Notes under the pieces: generated by a model
What the model saw: only the letters and a program-made list of their open reading frames with translations
Databases searched by the model: none
Told to the model about the DNA's origin: nothing
From: Sciurus carolinensis
Lineage: Eukaryota; Chordata; Mammalia; Rodentia; Sciuridae
Length of the DNA: 64,000 nt
Assembly (NCBI RefSeq): GCF_902686445.1
Contig: NW_025920104.1
Location: forward strand, 3,658,001-3,722,000
Reading direction: 5' to 3'
Part shown: one piece after another, positions 45,491-57,066 of the stretch
How the letters are laid out: each line of letters starts with the position of its first letter
How positions within the stretch are numbered: the stretch's first letter is position 1
Position numbers and translations under genes: made by a program

Positions 45491-48400
45491 TCATCCTTCA
45501 GTTTTTTGAGATTGGCTTATCTCACTTAGCATGATATTCTCCAATTTCATCCATTTGCCTGCAAATGCCATAATTTTATCATTCTTCATGGCAGAGTAAT
45601 ATTCCACTGTATATATATGCCACAGTTTCTTTATCCAATCATCAACTGATAGGAATCTAAGTTGGTTCCACAATCTGGCTATTGTGAGTTGAGCAGTAAT
45701 GAACATTGATGTGGCTGTATCTCTGTAGTATGCTGATTTTAAGTCCTTTGGGTATAGGCCAAGGAGTGGGATAGCTGGGTCAAATGGTGGTTCCATTCCA
45801 AGCTTTCTGAGGAATGTCCATACTGCTTTCCAGAGTGGCTGCACAAATTTGCAACCCCACCAGCAATGTATGAGTGTTCCTTTATCACCACATCCTCGCG
45901 AAAACCTATTGTTGCTTGTGTTCTTGATAATTGCCATTCTAATTGGGGTGAGAGGAAATCTTAGGGTAGTTTTCATTTGCATTTCCCTTATTACTAGGGA
46001 TGTTGAACATTTTTTCATATATCTGTTGATTACTGTACATCTTCTTCTGGGAAGTGTGTGTTCATTTCCTTAGCCCATTTGTTGATTGGATTATTTGTAT
46101 TCCTGGTGTAGAGTTTTTTGAGTTCTTTATAGATTCTGGAAATTAGCACTCTATCTAAAGTATGGTTGGAAAAGATATTCTCCCACTCTGTAGGCTCTCT
46201 CTTCACATTGCTGATAGTTTCCTTTGCTGAGAGAAAGCTTTTTAGTGTGAATCTATTCCAGTTGTTGATTCTTGCTTTTATTTCTTGTGCTATGGGAGTC
46301 CTGTTAAGGAAGTCTGATCCTAAGCCAGCGAGTTGAAGATTTGGACCTACTTTTTCTTCTATAAGATGCAGGGTCTCTGGTCTGATTCCAAGGTCCTTGA
46401 TCCACTTTGAGTTGAGTTTTGTGTAGGGTGAGAGATAGGGGTTTAATTTCATTCTGCTGCATATGGTTTTCCAGTTTTCCCAGCACCATTTGTAGAAAAG
46501 TCTATCTTTTCTCCATTGCATATTTTTGAACCCTTTGTCTAGTATGAGAAAATTGTATTTATTTGGGTTGTGTCCATGTCCTCTATTCTGTACCATTGAT
46601 CCACCTGTCTATTTTGGTACCAATACCATGCCGTTTTTGTTACTATTGCTTTGTAGTAGAGTTGAAGATTTGGTATTGTAATACCCCTTGCTTCGTTCTT
46701 GGTACTTAGGATTGCTTTAGCTATTCTAGGTTTTTTATTCTTCCAGATGATTTTCATAATTGCTTGCTCTATTTCTGCAGGGTACATCATTGGGATTTTA
46801 ATTGGAATTGCATTGAATCTGTATAGCACTTTAGGTAGTATGGCCATTTTGACAATATTAATTCTGCCTATCCAGGAACATGGGAGATCTTTCCATCTTC
46901 TAAGGTTTTCTTTACTTTCTTTCTTTAGTGTTCTGTAGTTCTCATTGTAGAGGTCTTTCACCTCTTTTGTGAGATTGATTCCCAAGTATTTTATTTTTTT
47001 TGATGCTACTGTGAATGGGGTAGTTTTCCTAACTTCTCTTTCTAAGGATTCATCACTTATGTACAAAAATGCATTGGATTTATGTGCATTGATCTTATAT
47101 CTCACTACTTTACTGAATTCACTTATGAGTTCTAAAAGTTTTTGGTGCAATTTCCAGGTTCCTCTAAATATATAATCATGTCATCAGCAAACAGGGATAG
47201 TTTGAGTTCTTCTTTTCCAATTTGTATGACTTTAATTTCCTTGTTTGCCTAATTGTTCTGGCTAGAGTCTCAAGGATGATGTTGAATAGAAGTGGTAAAA
47301 GAGGGCATCCCTGTCTTGTTCCAGTTTTTAGGGGGACTGCTTTCAGTTTTTCACCATTTAGAATGATATTTGCCATGGGCTTAGCGTAGATGGCCTTTAT
47401 AATGTTAAGGAATGTTCCCACTACCCCAATTTTTTCTAGTGTTTTGAGCATGAAGGGGTGCTGTATTTTATCAAATGCTTTTTCTGCATCTATTGAAATA
47501 ATCATGTGATTCTTAACTTTAAGTCTGTTGATATGGTGAATGACATTTATTGATTTCTAGATGTTGAACCAACCTTGCATCCCTGGGATAAAACCCACTT
47601 GATCGTGGTGCACTATCTTTTTAATATATATTTGTATGCAATTTGCTAAAATTTTGTTGAGAGTTTTTGCATCAATGTTCATTAAGGATATTGGTCTGAA
47701 ATTTTCTTTTCTCCATGTGTCTCTGTCTGGTTTAGGTATCAGGGTGATATTGGCTTCATAGAATGAGTTTGGGAGGGTTCCCTCCTCTTCTATTTCATGG
47801 AATACTTTGAGGAGTATTGGAATGAGGTCTTCTTTAAAGGTTTTGTAGAACTCAGCTGAGAACCCATCTGGTCCTGGACTTTTCTTTGTTGGTAGGCTTT
47901 TGATGACCTCTTCTATTTCATTGCTTGAAATTGGTTTATTTAAGTTGTGTATGTCCTCCCCGTTCAGTTTATGTAATTCATGTCTCTAGAAACTTGTTGA
48001 TGTCTTCGAGGTTTTCTGTTTTGTTGGAGTATAGATTTTCAAAATAGCTTCTAATTATGTTTTATATTTCAGTCGTGTCTGTTGTGATGTTTCCTTGTTC
48101 ATTCCAACTTCTAATAATTTGAGTTTTTTCCCTCTTTCTCTTTGTTAGTGTGGCTAAGGGTTTATCAATTTTATTTATTTTTTCAAAGAACCAACTATTT
48201 ATTTTGTTAATTTTTCCAATTGTTTCTTTTGTTTCAAAAATTTCATTGATTTCGGCTCTGATTTTAACTATTTCCTGTCTTCTACTACTTTTGGTATTGG
48301 TCTGCTCTTCTTTTTCTAGGGCTTTGAGCTGCAGTGTTAAGATGTTTATTTGTTGATTTCTACTTTTTTTTTGAATGCGCCCCATGTACTAAATCTTCCT

Positions 48401-49310
48401 ATAATACTACTTTCATAGTGTCCCAGAGATTTTGATATGATGTATCTTTTTTCTCATTTACTTCTAAGAATTTTTTTATTTCCCTCCAGATGTCTTCTGC
48501 TATCCATTCATCATATAATAATGTATTATTTAATCTCCAGATATTGGAGAAGTTTCTGTTTTTTATTCTGTCATTTATTTCTAATTTCAATCCATTATGA
48601 TCTGATAGAGTAGAAGGTAGTATGTCTATCTTCTTGTATTTGCTAACAGTAGCTTTGTGGCATAAAATATGGTCTATTTTAGAGAAGGATCCATGTGCTG
48701 CTGAGAAGAAAGTGTATTCGTTCTTTGTTGGATGGTATATTCTATATATGTTGGTTAAGTCTAAATTGTTGATTGTGTTATTGTTATCTATGGTTTCTTT
48801 ATTCAATTTTTGTTTGGACGATCTATCCAGTGGTGAGAGAGGTGTGTTAAAATCGTCTAGTATTATTGTGTTGTGGTCTATTTGATTTCTGGAATTGAGA
48901 AGGATTTGTTTGACGTACATGGATGAGCCAATGTTCGGGGCATAGATATTTATGATTGTTATGTCTTGCTGATTTATGCTTCCCTTACACAGCATGTAAT
49001 GTCCTTCTTTATACCTTCTGACTAGTTTTGGCTTGAAGTCCACATTATCTGAAATGAGGATGGAACCTCCAGCTTTTCTGCTGTGTCCGTGTGCATGGTA
49101 TGTTTTTCCCCATCCTTTCACCTTTAGTCTATGGGTGTCTCTTTCTATGAGATGAGTCTCTTGCAGGCAGCATATTGTTGGATCTTTCTTTTTAATCCAA
49201 TCTGCCAGTCTGTGTCTTTTCATTGATGAATTCAGGCCATTAACATTCAGGGTTATTATTGTGATATGATTTGTATTCCCAGTCAATTGACTCATATTTA
49301 TTTTTGACAT
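45491..49310 (-). pseudogene. L1 ORF2 remnant
   Basis: The endonuclease domain is open for 303 codons from the ATG at 49310 down to 48399 (LQETHL, NIYAPNIGSS and SDHNGLKLEI are seen). The reverse transcriptase core lies at 47505-47176. There the FADD catalytic box is put out of frame by a frameshift close to 47180. C-terminal pieces follow at 47150-46539, 46596-46030 and 46018-45491, including the Cys/His cluster [18 protein letters not shown]. Frameshifts and stops separate the pieces, so the copy is inactive. Confidence 0.9.
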
Positions 49311-49559
49311 GATTTGGTTTCTCCTTTATTTGGCTATTCCTTTAGGCTAGCACCTCCTGTTGCAGATTTGCATCGTTGTTTTCCATCTCTTCCTCATGGA
49401 ATATTTTGCTGAGAATGTTCTGTAATGCTGGCTTCCTTTTTGTAAATTCCTTTAGCTTTTGTTTATCATGGAAGGATCTTATTTCATCGTCAAATTTGAA
49501 GGTAAGTTTTGCTGGGTATAAGATTCTTGGTTGGCATCCATTTTCTTTCAGGGCTTGGT

Positions 49560-50307
49560 AAATGTTGTTCCAGGCCCTTCTACCTTTGAGGGTCTGGATT
49601 GAAAAATCTGCTGATATTCTTATTAGTTTCCCTCTAAATGTAATTTGATTCTTTCTCTCGTGGCATTTAAAATTCTCTCTTTATTTTGTATGTTAGGTAT
49701 GTTCATAATAATGTGCCTTGGTGTGGGTCTGTTGTAATTTTGTATATTTGGAGTTCTAAAAGCCTCTTGTACTTGGTTTTCCATTTCATTCTTCAGATTT
49801 GGGAAATTTTCTGATATTATTTCATTGAATAGTTTGTTCATTGCTTTGGTTTGTTTCTCTAAGCCCTCCTCAATCCCAATAATTCTCAAATTTGGTCTTT
49901 TCATGATATCCCATAATTCTTGTAGATTCTGTTTATGATTTCTTACCATCTTCTCTGTTTGGCTAACTTTGTTTTCAAGATTAAATAATTTGTCTTCAAT
50001 GTCTGAGTTTCTGTCTTCCAGGTGTTCTACCCTATTGGTTATGCTTTCTATGGAGTTTTTAACTTGGTTTATTGTTTCTTTCATTTCAAGTATTTCAATT
50101 TGTTTTTTTATTCAGTATCTCTAACTCTTTATTTAAATGATCTCTTGCTTCCCGTATTTGGTCTTTTAACTGTTGATTGGTGCGATCATTTAATGCCTGC
50201 ATTTGCTCTTTCATCTCCTCCTTCAATGCCTGCATTTGCTCTTTCATCTCCTCATTTTCTTCTCTGATTTTTTAAATTATGTATATTCTGAACTCCCTTT
50301 CAGACAT
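49560..50307 (-). pseudogene. L1 ORF1 remnant
   Basis: The likely ATG is at 50307-50305 (MSEREFRIYII), followed closely by a stop. The coiled coil with two tandem 33-base units (about 50195-50265) and the RNA-binding part (153 codons open, 50084-49623) follow in other frames. The stop and frameshifts make it a pseudogene. Domain names come from general L1 knowledge. Confidence 0.85.
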
Positions 50308-51487
50308 GTCTTCTGCTGTGCTGACATTGGTTTTATTGATGTAGTATCTAGGTTTTTTTGGGACATTTTTTTTCCTTGTTTTCTCATAATGGTCAGATGT
50401 CAGTGGGAATCTGAGATATTGCAGATTTCCTCTATTGGCTTATAGTGTCCTGGTAGATTTCCAGTGTATCAACTTCCAGCCTTCAGTAGCCTGAAGTCTT
50501 GGAGGAACCTGATAATGCAGTGCTTCCAAAGAAAGCTGCCCCTAGTCCCTACTGGTTCCAGGGCTTGGAGCTGGCTCTGTGCGGAAAGGCTCTCACTGTG
50601 GGCCTGCACCATGCAGCTAGCCGTGTGGGAGGAGCCCACTGCCAGAATGTGGAAGGCTACCTTGGGAAGACTCTAGCTGCCCTACCCTGCTATGGTAAGC
50701 AAACCCTATCTGTGCCTGCCACGCATGCCAAGTTTCGCCCAGTGGGGGAGACTTACCCCGTGACTGTATTTTTGTCCAAATCTCTCAATGCCTCCCCTTC
50801 TTGAGTCTTGGGTTCTGGAGTGATTGGAGATGCAGTCACCCTCTAGGTCGCCATCTTGGATCGCCCCATGGAAAGAGTCTACGGCCGGAGTGTGCAGAGC
50901 CACCTCAAGAAGTCTCTGGCTGCCCTGCCCTGATCCTAGAGGTTGCTTACAGATCGATGCTCTCCATTGGCTCAGGGACTTGTGGCTGTCTCTATGTAGA
51001 AAAGCTCTCACTGGGCTGTCTGTTCTGAGAAGCTAGCCTTGAAAGGCACCTCCCACCACAGGGGTCCAGGCTGCTTGGGGAGGTCACTGGCTGCCCTGTC
51101 CTGGCCCCTGAAGCCACTTGCGGGCCCGAGTATGCCGTGCTGGCTCCGGGACTTGGAGCTTGTTCTGATCAGAAAGGCTCTCAGTAGGGGTCCTGCTTGG
51201 AGAACCTGGAGAAGCTGGCTGTGTGGGAGGGGCCTAGCACTGGAGTGTGCAGGGCTGCCTGTGGAACACTCTAGCTGCCCTACCCTGCTCCGATAAGTCA
51301 CCTCTATCTGGGCCTGCCACCCAGGCTGAGCTTTACGCAGTGTGCAGACTCACCCGTGGCTCTATTTTGGTCTGAGTCTCTCAATGCCTCCCCTTGTTAA
51401 CTCCTGGGTTCTGGCGTGACTGGGGATGCCGTCCCCCTCTAATCTGCCATCTTGGATTGCCCCATTGGAGGAGCCTGCGGCTAGTGT
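50308..51487 (-). promoter_or_regulatory. L1 5' UTR with duplicated, YY1-like promoter units
   Basis: A GC-rich 1.2 kb region containing two related blocks about 597 bases apart (for example 50763-50871 and 51360-51468). Each includes CAATGCCTCCCC, TGGGTTCTGG and a YY1-like CCATCTTGG (50851-50859; 51447-51455; CCAAGATGG on the sense strand). A shorter unit with GGAAAGGCTCTCACT-type wording occurs three times (near 50555, 50970 and 51145). The 70-100 codon open frames here are composition artefacts. Confidence 0.8.
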
Positions 51488-51489
51488 CA

Positions 51490-52575
51490 AGTTTAAAAAA
51501 ATTAGATTCTCAATTTTTTTAAGTCCATGATACATTTTTAGTTCATTTTTGTGACTGTATGGTACATGCTGAAGTTCATTTGGTGGCTATGGATGTCCAA
51601 TTGTTCCAGGACTGTTTGTTAAAAAGGTTATTCCTTCTGCAGAATTGGTTTTCATTATTTATTAAAACTTAATTGCACATATTTGCACATTGTCTTCTGG
51701 GTTTTCTATTCCAGTTTCTTCAGGTGTCTGTCCCTCTGTAAGTACACATTGACTCTCTACCCTTATCTGAAATGCTTGGGATCAGAAATAGTACAGATTT
51801 CTTGAAGCATTTTTGCATTTGGGAAATTTCTATAGATGCTACCTGTTGAACATTACTATCCAAAAATCTGAAGAGCTCAGAAATTTGATTGAGATTTCAG
51901 ATTTTCCAGTTAGTGATGTTCAATTTTTACCATACTGTCATGATTATTCTAAATGTATACAGACAGACTTAGCATCAGGAAAAATTATTCCTATCATTTT
52001 ATTCCTTCCCAGAATTTTCTTGGCTATCCTGGAACATTTATCTTTTCATATATAATTTAAATTAAGCAATTCTATGTCTAAAAAAATCTTTTCTGACATT
52101 TTTATAGCAATAACACTAATTCTTTGCAAAATTGACTTCTTAACTATGCTGTCTAGTAAATTCATGAACATACAAGTTCAAGGTTTTCTTCTAATCAGCA
52201 TTTTGTAATTTTTATTGCATAAATCTAACTATACACAGAATTGAAGCCTTTCATTATCTTTAGGGCATTGTTAGTGGTATTGACTTTTTATTTGTTTCCA
52301 CATGCAATTCAATTCTATCTTCTGAGAATATTTCAGCTTTGCTGAAATCACTTACTAGTTCTAGGAGGTTTTTGTCCTAGGTTCTTTGTGATTTTCTATA
52401 GAAATAGTGTGGTCTGCAGAGCAATCTGATAATTTCTTTCTGTCTAATCTTTGTGCCTTTTATTTCTTTTTCTTGCTTTATTACACTGGACAGAACTTTC
52501 AATATTTTGTTGAATAAGAAAGGTAAATAATGGGCATTCTTGTCTTCTTCTCATTCTTAAGGGAAAATCACTCTT
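51490..52575 (-). mobile_element. Ancient L1 continued, minus strand
   Basis: Reverse-strand ORF2 wording: 'gtccaattgttccaggactg', 'cttactagttctaggaggtt', 'ataagaaaggtaaataatgg'. Interrupted by a DNA-transposon-like segment at 51745-51930. With 44380-45205 it forms the older host element of the nested young L1. Confidence 0.65.
51745..51930. repeat. Tigger-type DNA transposon relic (tentative)
   Basis: 'ctacccttatctgaaatgct', 'tgggatcagaaatagtacag' and 'gagatttcagattttccagt' recall a known Tigger-group non-autonomous element. It splits the old L1, which supports it being an insertion. Confidence 0.4.
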
Positions 52576-52576
52576 T

Positions 52577-52660
52577 TTTGGGGGGGTGCTGGGGATCGAA
52601 TTCAGGGACTTGTGCTTGCAATGCAAGCAGTCTACCAGCTGAGCTATCTCCCCAGTACCT
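52577..52660 (-). mobile_element. ID SINE, minus strand
   Basis: 'gtgctggggatcgaattcag', 'gcttgcaatgcaagcagtct' and 'accagctgagctatctcccc' form the reverse complement of the tRNA-like ID head, well preserved. Confidence 0.85.
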
Positions 52661-52909
52661 CTAATTACTCTTGTGATTTGTTATTATGTTCACAAAAAAG
52701 GCTGAATTACAGTTAATGGTTAGTGAAAAAAATGTATTTTTTTCCCCATGGAACTCACTGAACCTCTGAATTGTATGTAAACTCAAGAGTCTGTAGACCT
52801 CAGAATAAATATTCTTATAAGACCTGCATTATCTACTGCTTACTAGTGGTTGCCACCTGCCTCTCATACTAATTGCAGTTATTATCATAATTAAGTTTGC
52901 TTGAATGCC

Positions 52910-53110
52910 AGCTGTTTGGAAGACAAAATGCTTTATATTGCCTCCTGCAGTCCTTCTGAAAATCCTTTTGTCACCATTCTAGAGAAATGGAAACACTTGG
53001 CTCAAGATTAGGCTTGATCAGGATCATAAAGAAAGTAAGAGTGGAAGCTGATTCCAAACTGAACTTGAGTCTTGATGCAAGAGTCTCTGCTCTTAATTAT
53101 TATGCCATGG
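52910..53110 (-). repeat. MIR SINE relic, minus strand (tentative)
   Basis: 'tgtcaccattctagagaaat', then 'ggctcaagattaggcttgat', then 'ctgattccaaactgaacttg' follow the reverse-complement MIR order loosely. Confidence 0.45.
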
Positions 53111-53886
53111 TGCTTTCTCTCCATCCCCTATGCTCCCCACAACCCATCCTTAAACTCAGTTCTCTGCTTGGCACCAATTTTAATGGAAAGCAAATAACTG
53201 AGAATCATTCCAGATTCTTCCTATTATGTTGCATGCAATCTATCATGAGATTTTCAGTTTTTTGTCCTAGAAATTTCTTAAACTACCACTCCATCTCCTG
53301 CTTCCAATGAGACTGCCAGATCCTTAGTTTAAGCTTCATCATCTCTTTGATGCATCTTTCTATTAGTCTCCCAGTGATTCTCTCTACTTTAGTGTTTGTG
53401 TTACTCTAAGCCACATCACTCTCCTAATAAACTTTCTTCTACAGAAGCCTGATTTTATACTTTCTTGTTTAAAATGCTTTAATAACTCAGTTATAGATCT
53501 CGCTTACAAACTAGTATTAACATTAGCTGTTGGTGAGGATTGGAAAAAATAATATATGTAAAAATAACTCGTGGTCTCTTCATATAGGAGATATTCAAGT
53601 ATTGGTTCTTTTATCTTTCTTTTTCATGTGTCCCTTCAGGTAAAAATATTACAGTTGTGTGTTCACATTCATCATGAAATATGAGATTCTTAAGATTTAA
53701 AACTTATTTTTCACATTTTTTTAATTGTTATAGTTCAAGATCTAATTCAGTTCCTAATACATATTACCTAATTTATAAACATTTTTAAAGGATCTATTAA
53801 TTTTATAACTAGATTTTGTATCTAGCCCAGTAGAAGGATGTAAATTGCTCTTAAGTGATTTCTATTTATTTTCTTCCTTTCTTTAG
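53111..53886. other. ASZ1 intron 10, right part
   Basis: Possibly an old L2 or MER fragment around 53140-53470, not assignable. It ends with the acceptor TTTCTTTAG. Confidence 0.4.
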
Positions 53887-53992
53887 TGCTGATGGGTTCC
53901 TCAACTTTCTGCTGAAATTAAATAAACAGTGTGGCCATTTAATAAGAGATGTTCAGAATATCATTATGAAATTACCTGTAAATCTTCATGAG
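53887..53992 (+). pseudogene. ASZ1: ASZ1 exon 11, frame intact
   Basis: With two bases carried over it reads [20 protein letters not shown], then [16 protein letters not shown]. It is 106 bases, phase 2 in and phase 0 out, with acceptor CTTTAG and donor GAG|GTATTC. No lesion is seen. This region of the family lies between the SAM domain and the basic zipper. Confidence 0.93.
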
Positions 53993-54797
53993 GTATTCTA
54001 CTAAAATTATTAAGTGAAAAAGTGAATGCTGAAGAACACTCCAATTAAGTTCATGATAATTCAGTAAAAAGTACTGATCTAGTAAAATATCAGTTGTTCA
54101 ATGTAATATCAAATTAAGTAAATTAATTTAATATTATTCCTTTGCATATAATTAGTTGAAAAATTCTGTGTTCTCACCCACAAGCAAAGGAAAATGAATA
54201 AGACCAAAAATTAAACCAATCCCTCTAATGAACTTCCCAATTGTTTTTAAAGGGGATTTAATTGTGTAAAATAAAAAGTGACAGGAGACCCAAATAAAGG
54301 TTGAAACAAAACAGTGTGTTGAGTGCTATTAAAAACTGTTACCAATATAAAGTTGTTTTAGTGAAGGAAGTTTTAGTGAGAAAATAAGTGACCTAAAAAA
54401 CAAACTTATTTTTTAGTTATTCGCAGTTGTTTTAGCTGTTAGTTTGAATGAAAATTTTTAAATGAATTTGTTCTCCTATGATCTTATGTAATATTAATAT
54501 GGGAATCATTTATTCAAATATTATATTAATTTCCATGTTATCTGTACCTATATTTAGGAAATACATTTAGCAAGCTGATTCTACTATTTATACAAAATTA
54601 CTGAATTATGTATATAAAATTACTATATATATAAAATTACTGACTTATGGTGTCAGGATTTATCCTAAAAGAAAAAAAAAACAAAACTTCTCAATTATAT
54701 AATTTAGTGTTTATACATTTTGTGTGACCATTATGTATATAAAGTTGAAAAAAGTTGTTTCTATTAATTAAATAGTGACTTTTGATAATATAAACAG
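53993..54797. other. ASZ1 intron 11
   Basis: AT-rich; nothing recognised. It ends with the acceptor ATAAACAG. Confidence 0.5.
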
Positions 54798-54911
54798 CTA
54801 GTCCTGGAATTGGCTTCTCCCAAGAATTTTACTTCAGTTTGTGAAGAACTTGTTAGTAATGTTGAAGATCTGAGTGAAGAAGTTTGCAAACTAAAAGACT
54901 TAATTCAGAAG
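54798..54911 (+). pseudogene. ASZ1: ASZ1 exon 12: frame open, donor lost
   Basis: Reads [20 protein letters not shown], then [18 protein letters not shown], the zipper-like coiled coil. 114 bases, phase 0 at both ends. After the last codon AAG the intron starts ATATAT where GTATAT would be expected, so the GT donor is gone. Read-through gives three residues and a TAA (54921-54923). Confidence 0.9.
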
Positions 54912-56479
54912 ATATATATTTAACATTAAAAGGGGTAGGGTAATTATGCAAAATGTTTCACAACAAAAGATGGTAGACAGTGGAGCAGTTCTGATGAGAG
55001 CAGTGAGTGGAACATGGAGACAAGTGGAAAAGGACAGTTTCCAAAGGAAGGAATTCACACAACAAACAAGCTTTTGTGGTCATTAAAGAAATGCATACTA
55101 CAGAAGCACACCCCTTTCTTGTTTTTGGTCAGCAAGGGAAAAGAGGGTACCCCAGTGATATTCTTTCTAGTTAGAGTTCACTAGGCTAATATTCTCAGTG
55201 AAACTGGTGGCACAGCTTTCAAAAACATTCTAGCAAGATGTGCCAAGGACTATAAAAACATTTCTGTCTTCAGTAGTAGTTTTTTCCAAAAGTGTTTGTA
55301 ACATAAGTGTCATATACTGGGAAAATAATTTGATAAATTATGGTATACTTGTTTTTTTTTAATGTGCACAGTCAGGTACCAGGTAGGTAACTTAGGACTG
55401 TACAGTCCATATGCATGCCCAAGGCTTTTGGTTCAATCCTCTGCACCAAAAACAGAGAAAATGATGTTCAGTCAGTTAAAAAATTAATGAAGGTCAAATT
55501 ATTAGATTGCTAAAAATAGAAATTTCTATTTATTAATTATTTTGTGCAGCTATGTAGTTGTAAAAGGCCAAAATGAAATATACCTCTGTTAATACAATTA
55601 TGGATGAAATATTCCTTCTATTGGCCAGACTCTATATTAATTTGTAATTTAACTTGTGTTTTTTAAAGAGTGTGGTGATTTTTGTTTCTGCTTTTGTATT
55701 CACATAGAAGTGTATATTTGGTTTTATGGATAGTTGATTTAAAGAAAATTGGCTATACCAAGATCTAAACTGCTGCAATAGGAAAGTTTGTTGAAGGAGA
55801 AGAGAGAAGAGAAAAACACTTAGAACACTTCTGAGTTCTTCTTGTGTATTTAATGAAAACATATTTATTTATGTAAAGATTTTGTGATGCATATTATGTG
55901 AAAGTTAGGTTATACATTAAATTTTACACCATTAACCTGTAATTCATTCAATGTGTTCACTAATATTTTATCAATAAAGGTATTTTCCTCAAAATAAATT
56001 TCATACATGTCCCAGGTAATTTGTCATTCTGACTATAACATAATATTTAATCAGAAGGAGTCTTTAAAGTGAGAATAAAAAAGTTGTGAAGCAAATTCTA
56101 CAAAGTAATTGTGGGGAAATTCTATTGTAAATGGGGAAATGAGCAATAAATTTTATAATTCTTTGGGAAAGTAACTCCTTGTCAGTGAAAGAGGCATCTT
56201 AGAAGTTGTGTTCTGACTTTATTCATTCACCAAACATAGGACTGCCTGTTGTATTCCAGACCCCTCTTCTGAAAAAGCTATAGAGGGCCTGAACTCACTG
56301 ATGACATAAATTATTGCTCCATTTATCTCTAATTTATCTAGAAGAATTTATTTTAACTTATGTGATATTTTTCAGGGTGATCCAAGGAAAATTTGGAAGG
56401 ATTTTTGTATAGAAATTTCCTACAAAGCATCAGCTTTTAAAAAATTTCTTCTCAGTTGTAGGTGGACACAATACCATTA
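54912..56479. other. ASZ1 intron 12, left part
   Basis: AT-rich. A weak tRNA-like segment at about 55370-55450 (with GGTTCAATCC) may be an ID relic. Nothing else recognised. Confidence 0.4.
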
Positions 56480-56578
56480 TTTTATTGATTTATTTTTATG
56501 TGGTGCTGAGGATCAAACCCAGGGCCTCATGTGTGCCAAGAGAGCACTCTGCCATGAGCCACAAACCCTCCAATAGCA
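56480..56578 (-). mobile_element. ID SINE, minus strand
   Basis: 'gtggtgctgaggatcaaacc' and 'cagggcctcatgtgtgccaa' are the reverse complement of an ID head; 'ttattgatttatttttat' is its tail side. Confidence 0.75.
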
Positions 56579-56861
56579 TCAGCTTTAAATGTAGGGAATT
56601 CCCTAAGACATACTTTCCTCAAGGTAGGTTATTAATTTGGTTTCTCCAATTCAAAGTTACAAAGATGGGGTGAATAAGTGGGGAAAGCATATGGTGCCCT
56701 TGAGATAAAATTGGGGAGAGAATCAGAGTTTTCTGAAATTAAGGAAATTAAGAAGCATTGCTTTAGAGACTTATTGACTTTAAAATATAGATAATGCATA
56801 CAGGTATCATAACTTTTATTTTGATAATGTGTATCTATAAAGAGAATTATCATTTTTTTTG

Positions 56862-57066
56862 TCTTTTTTTGGTACCAGAGATTAAACTCATGGGTACTGG
56901 AGCACCGAACAACATCCCCAGTCCTATTTTTTTAATTTTATTTAGAGACAGGGCTTCACTGAGTTGCTTAGAGCCTCACCATTGCTGAGGCTGGCTTTGA
57001 ATTCTCAATCCTCTTGCCTCAGCCTCCAAGCTGCTGGAATTATAGGTGTGCACCACTGCACCTAGA
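56862..57066 (-). mobile_element. B1-dID-type SINE, minus strand
   Basis: 'ggtaccagagattaaactca', 'agagacagggcttcactgag', 'ctgaggctggctttgaattc', 'gctggaattataggtgtgca' in reverse-complement order. Confidence 0.88.

Larger units (their letters stand above)
45206..51487 (-). mobile_element. Nearly full-length L1, minus strand, in ASZ1 intron 10
   Basis: Read on the minus strand: 5' UTR (51487-50308), ORF1 remnant (50307-about 49560), ORF2 remnant (49310-45491), 3' UTR with the TTAGGG-type tract, and an A-tail (the T run at about 45206-45216). At about 6.3 kb it is the only copy in the window with a 5' UTR. Both ORFs are disrupted. No clear target duplication was found by eye. Confidence 0.93.

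Noticed and set aside
48399..49310. 303-codon minus-strand frame as an endonuclease gene
   Set aside because: It is the L1 ORF2 endonuclease domain of a disrupted element.
50464..51301. Several 70-100 codon frames on both strands as genes
   Set aside because: They lie in the GC-rich L1 5' UTR and are low-stop composition artefacts.
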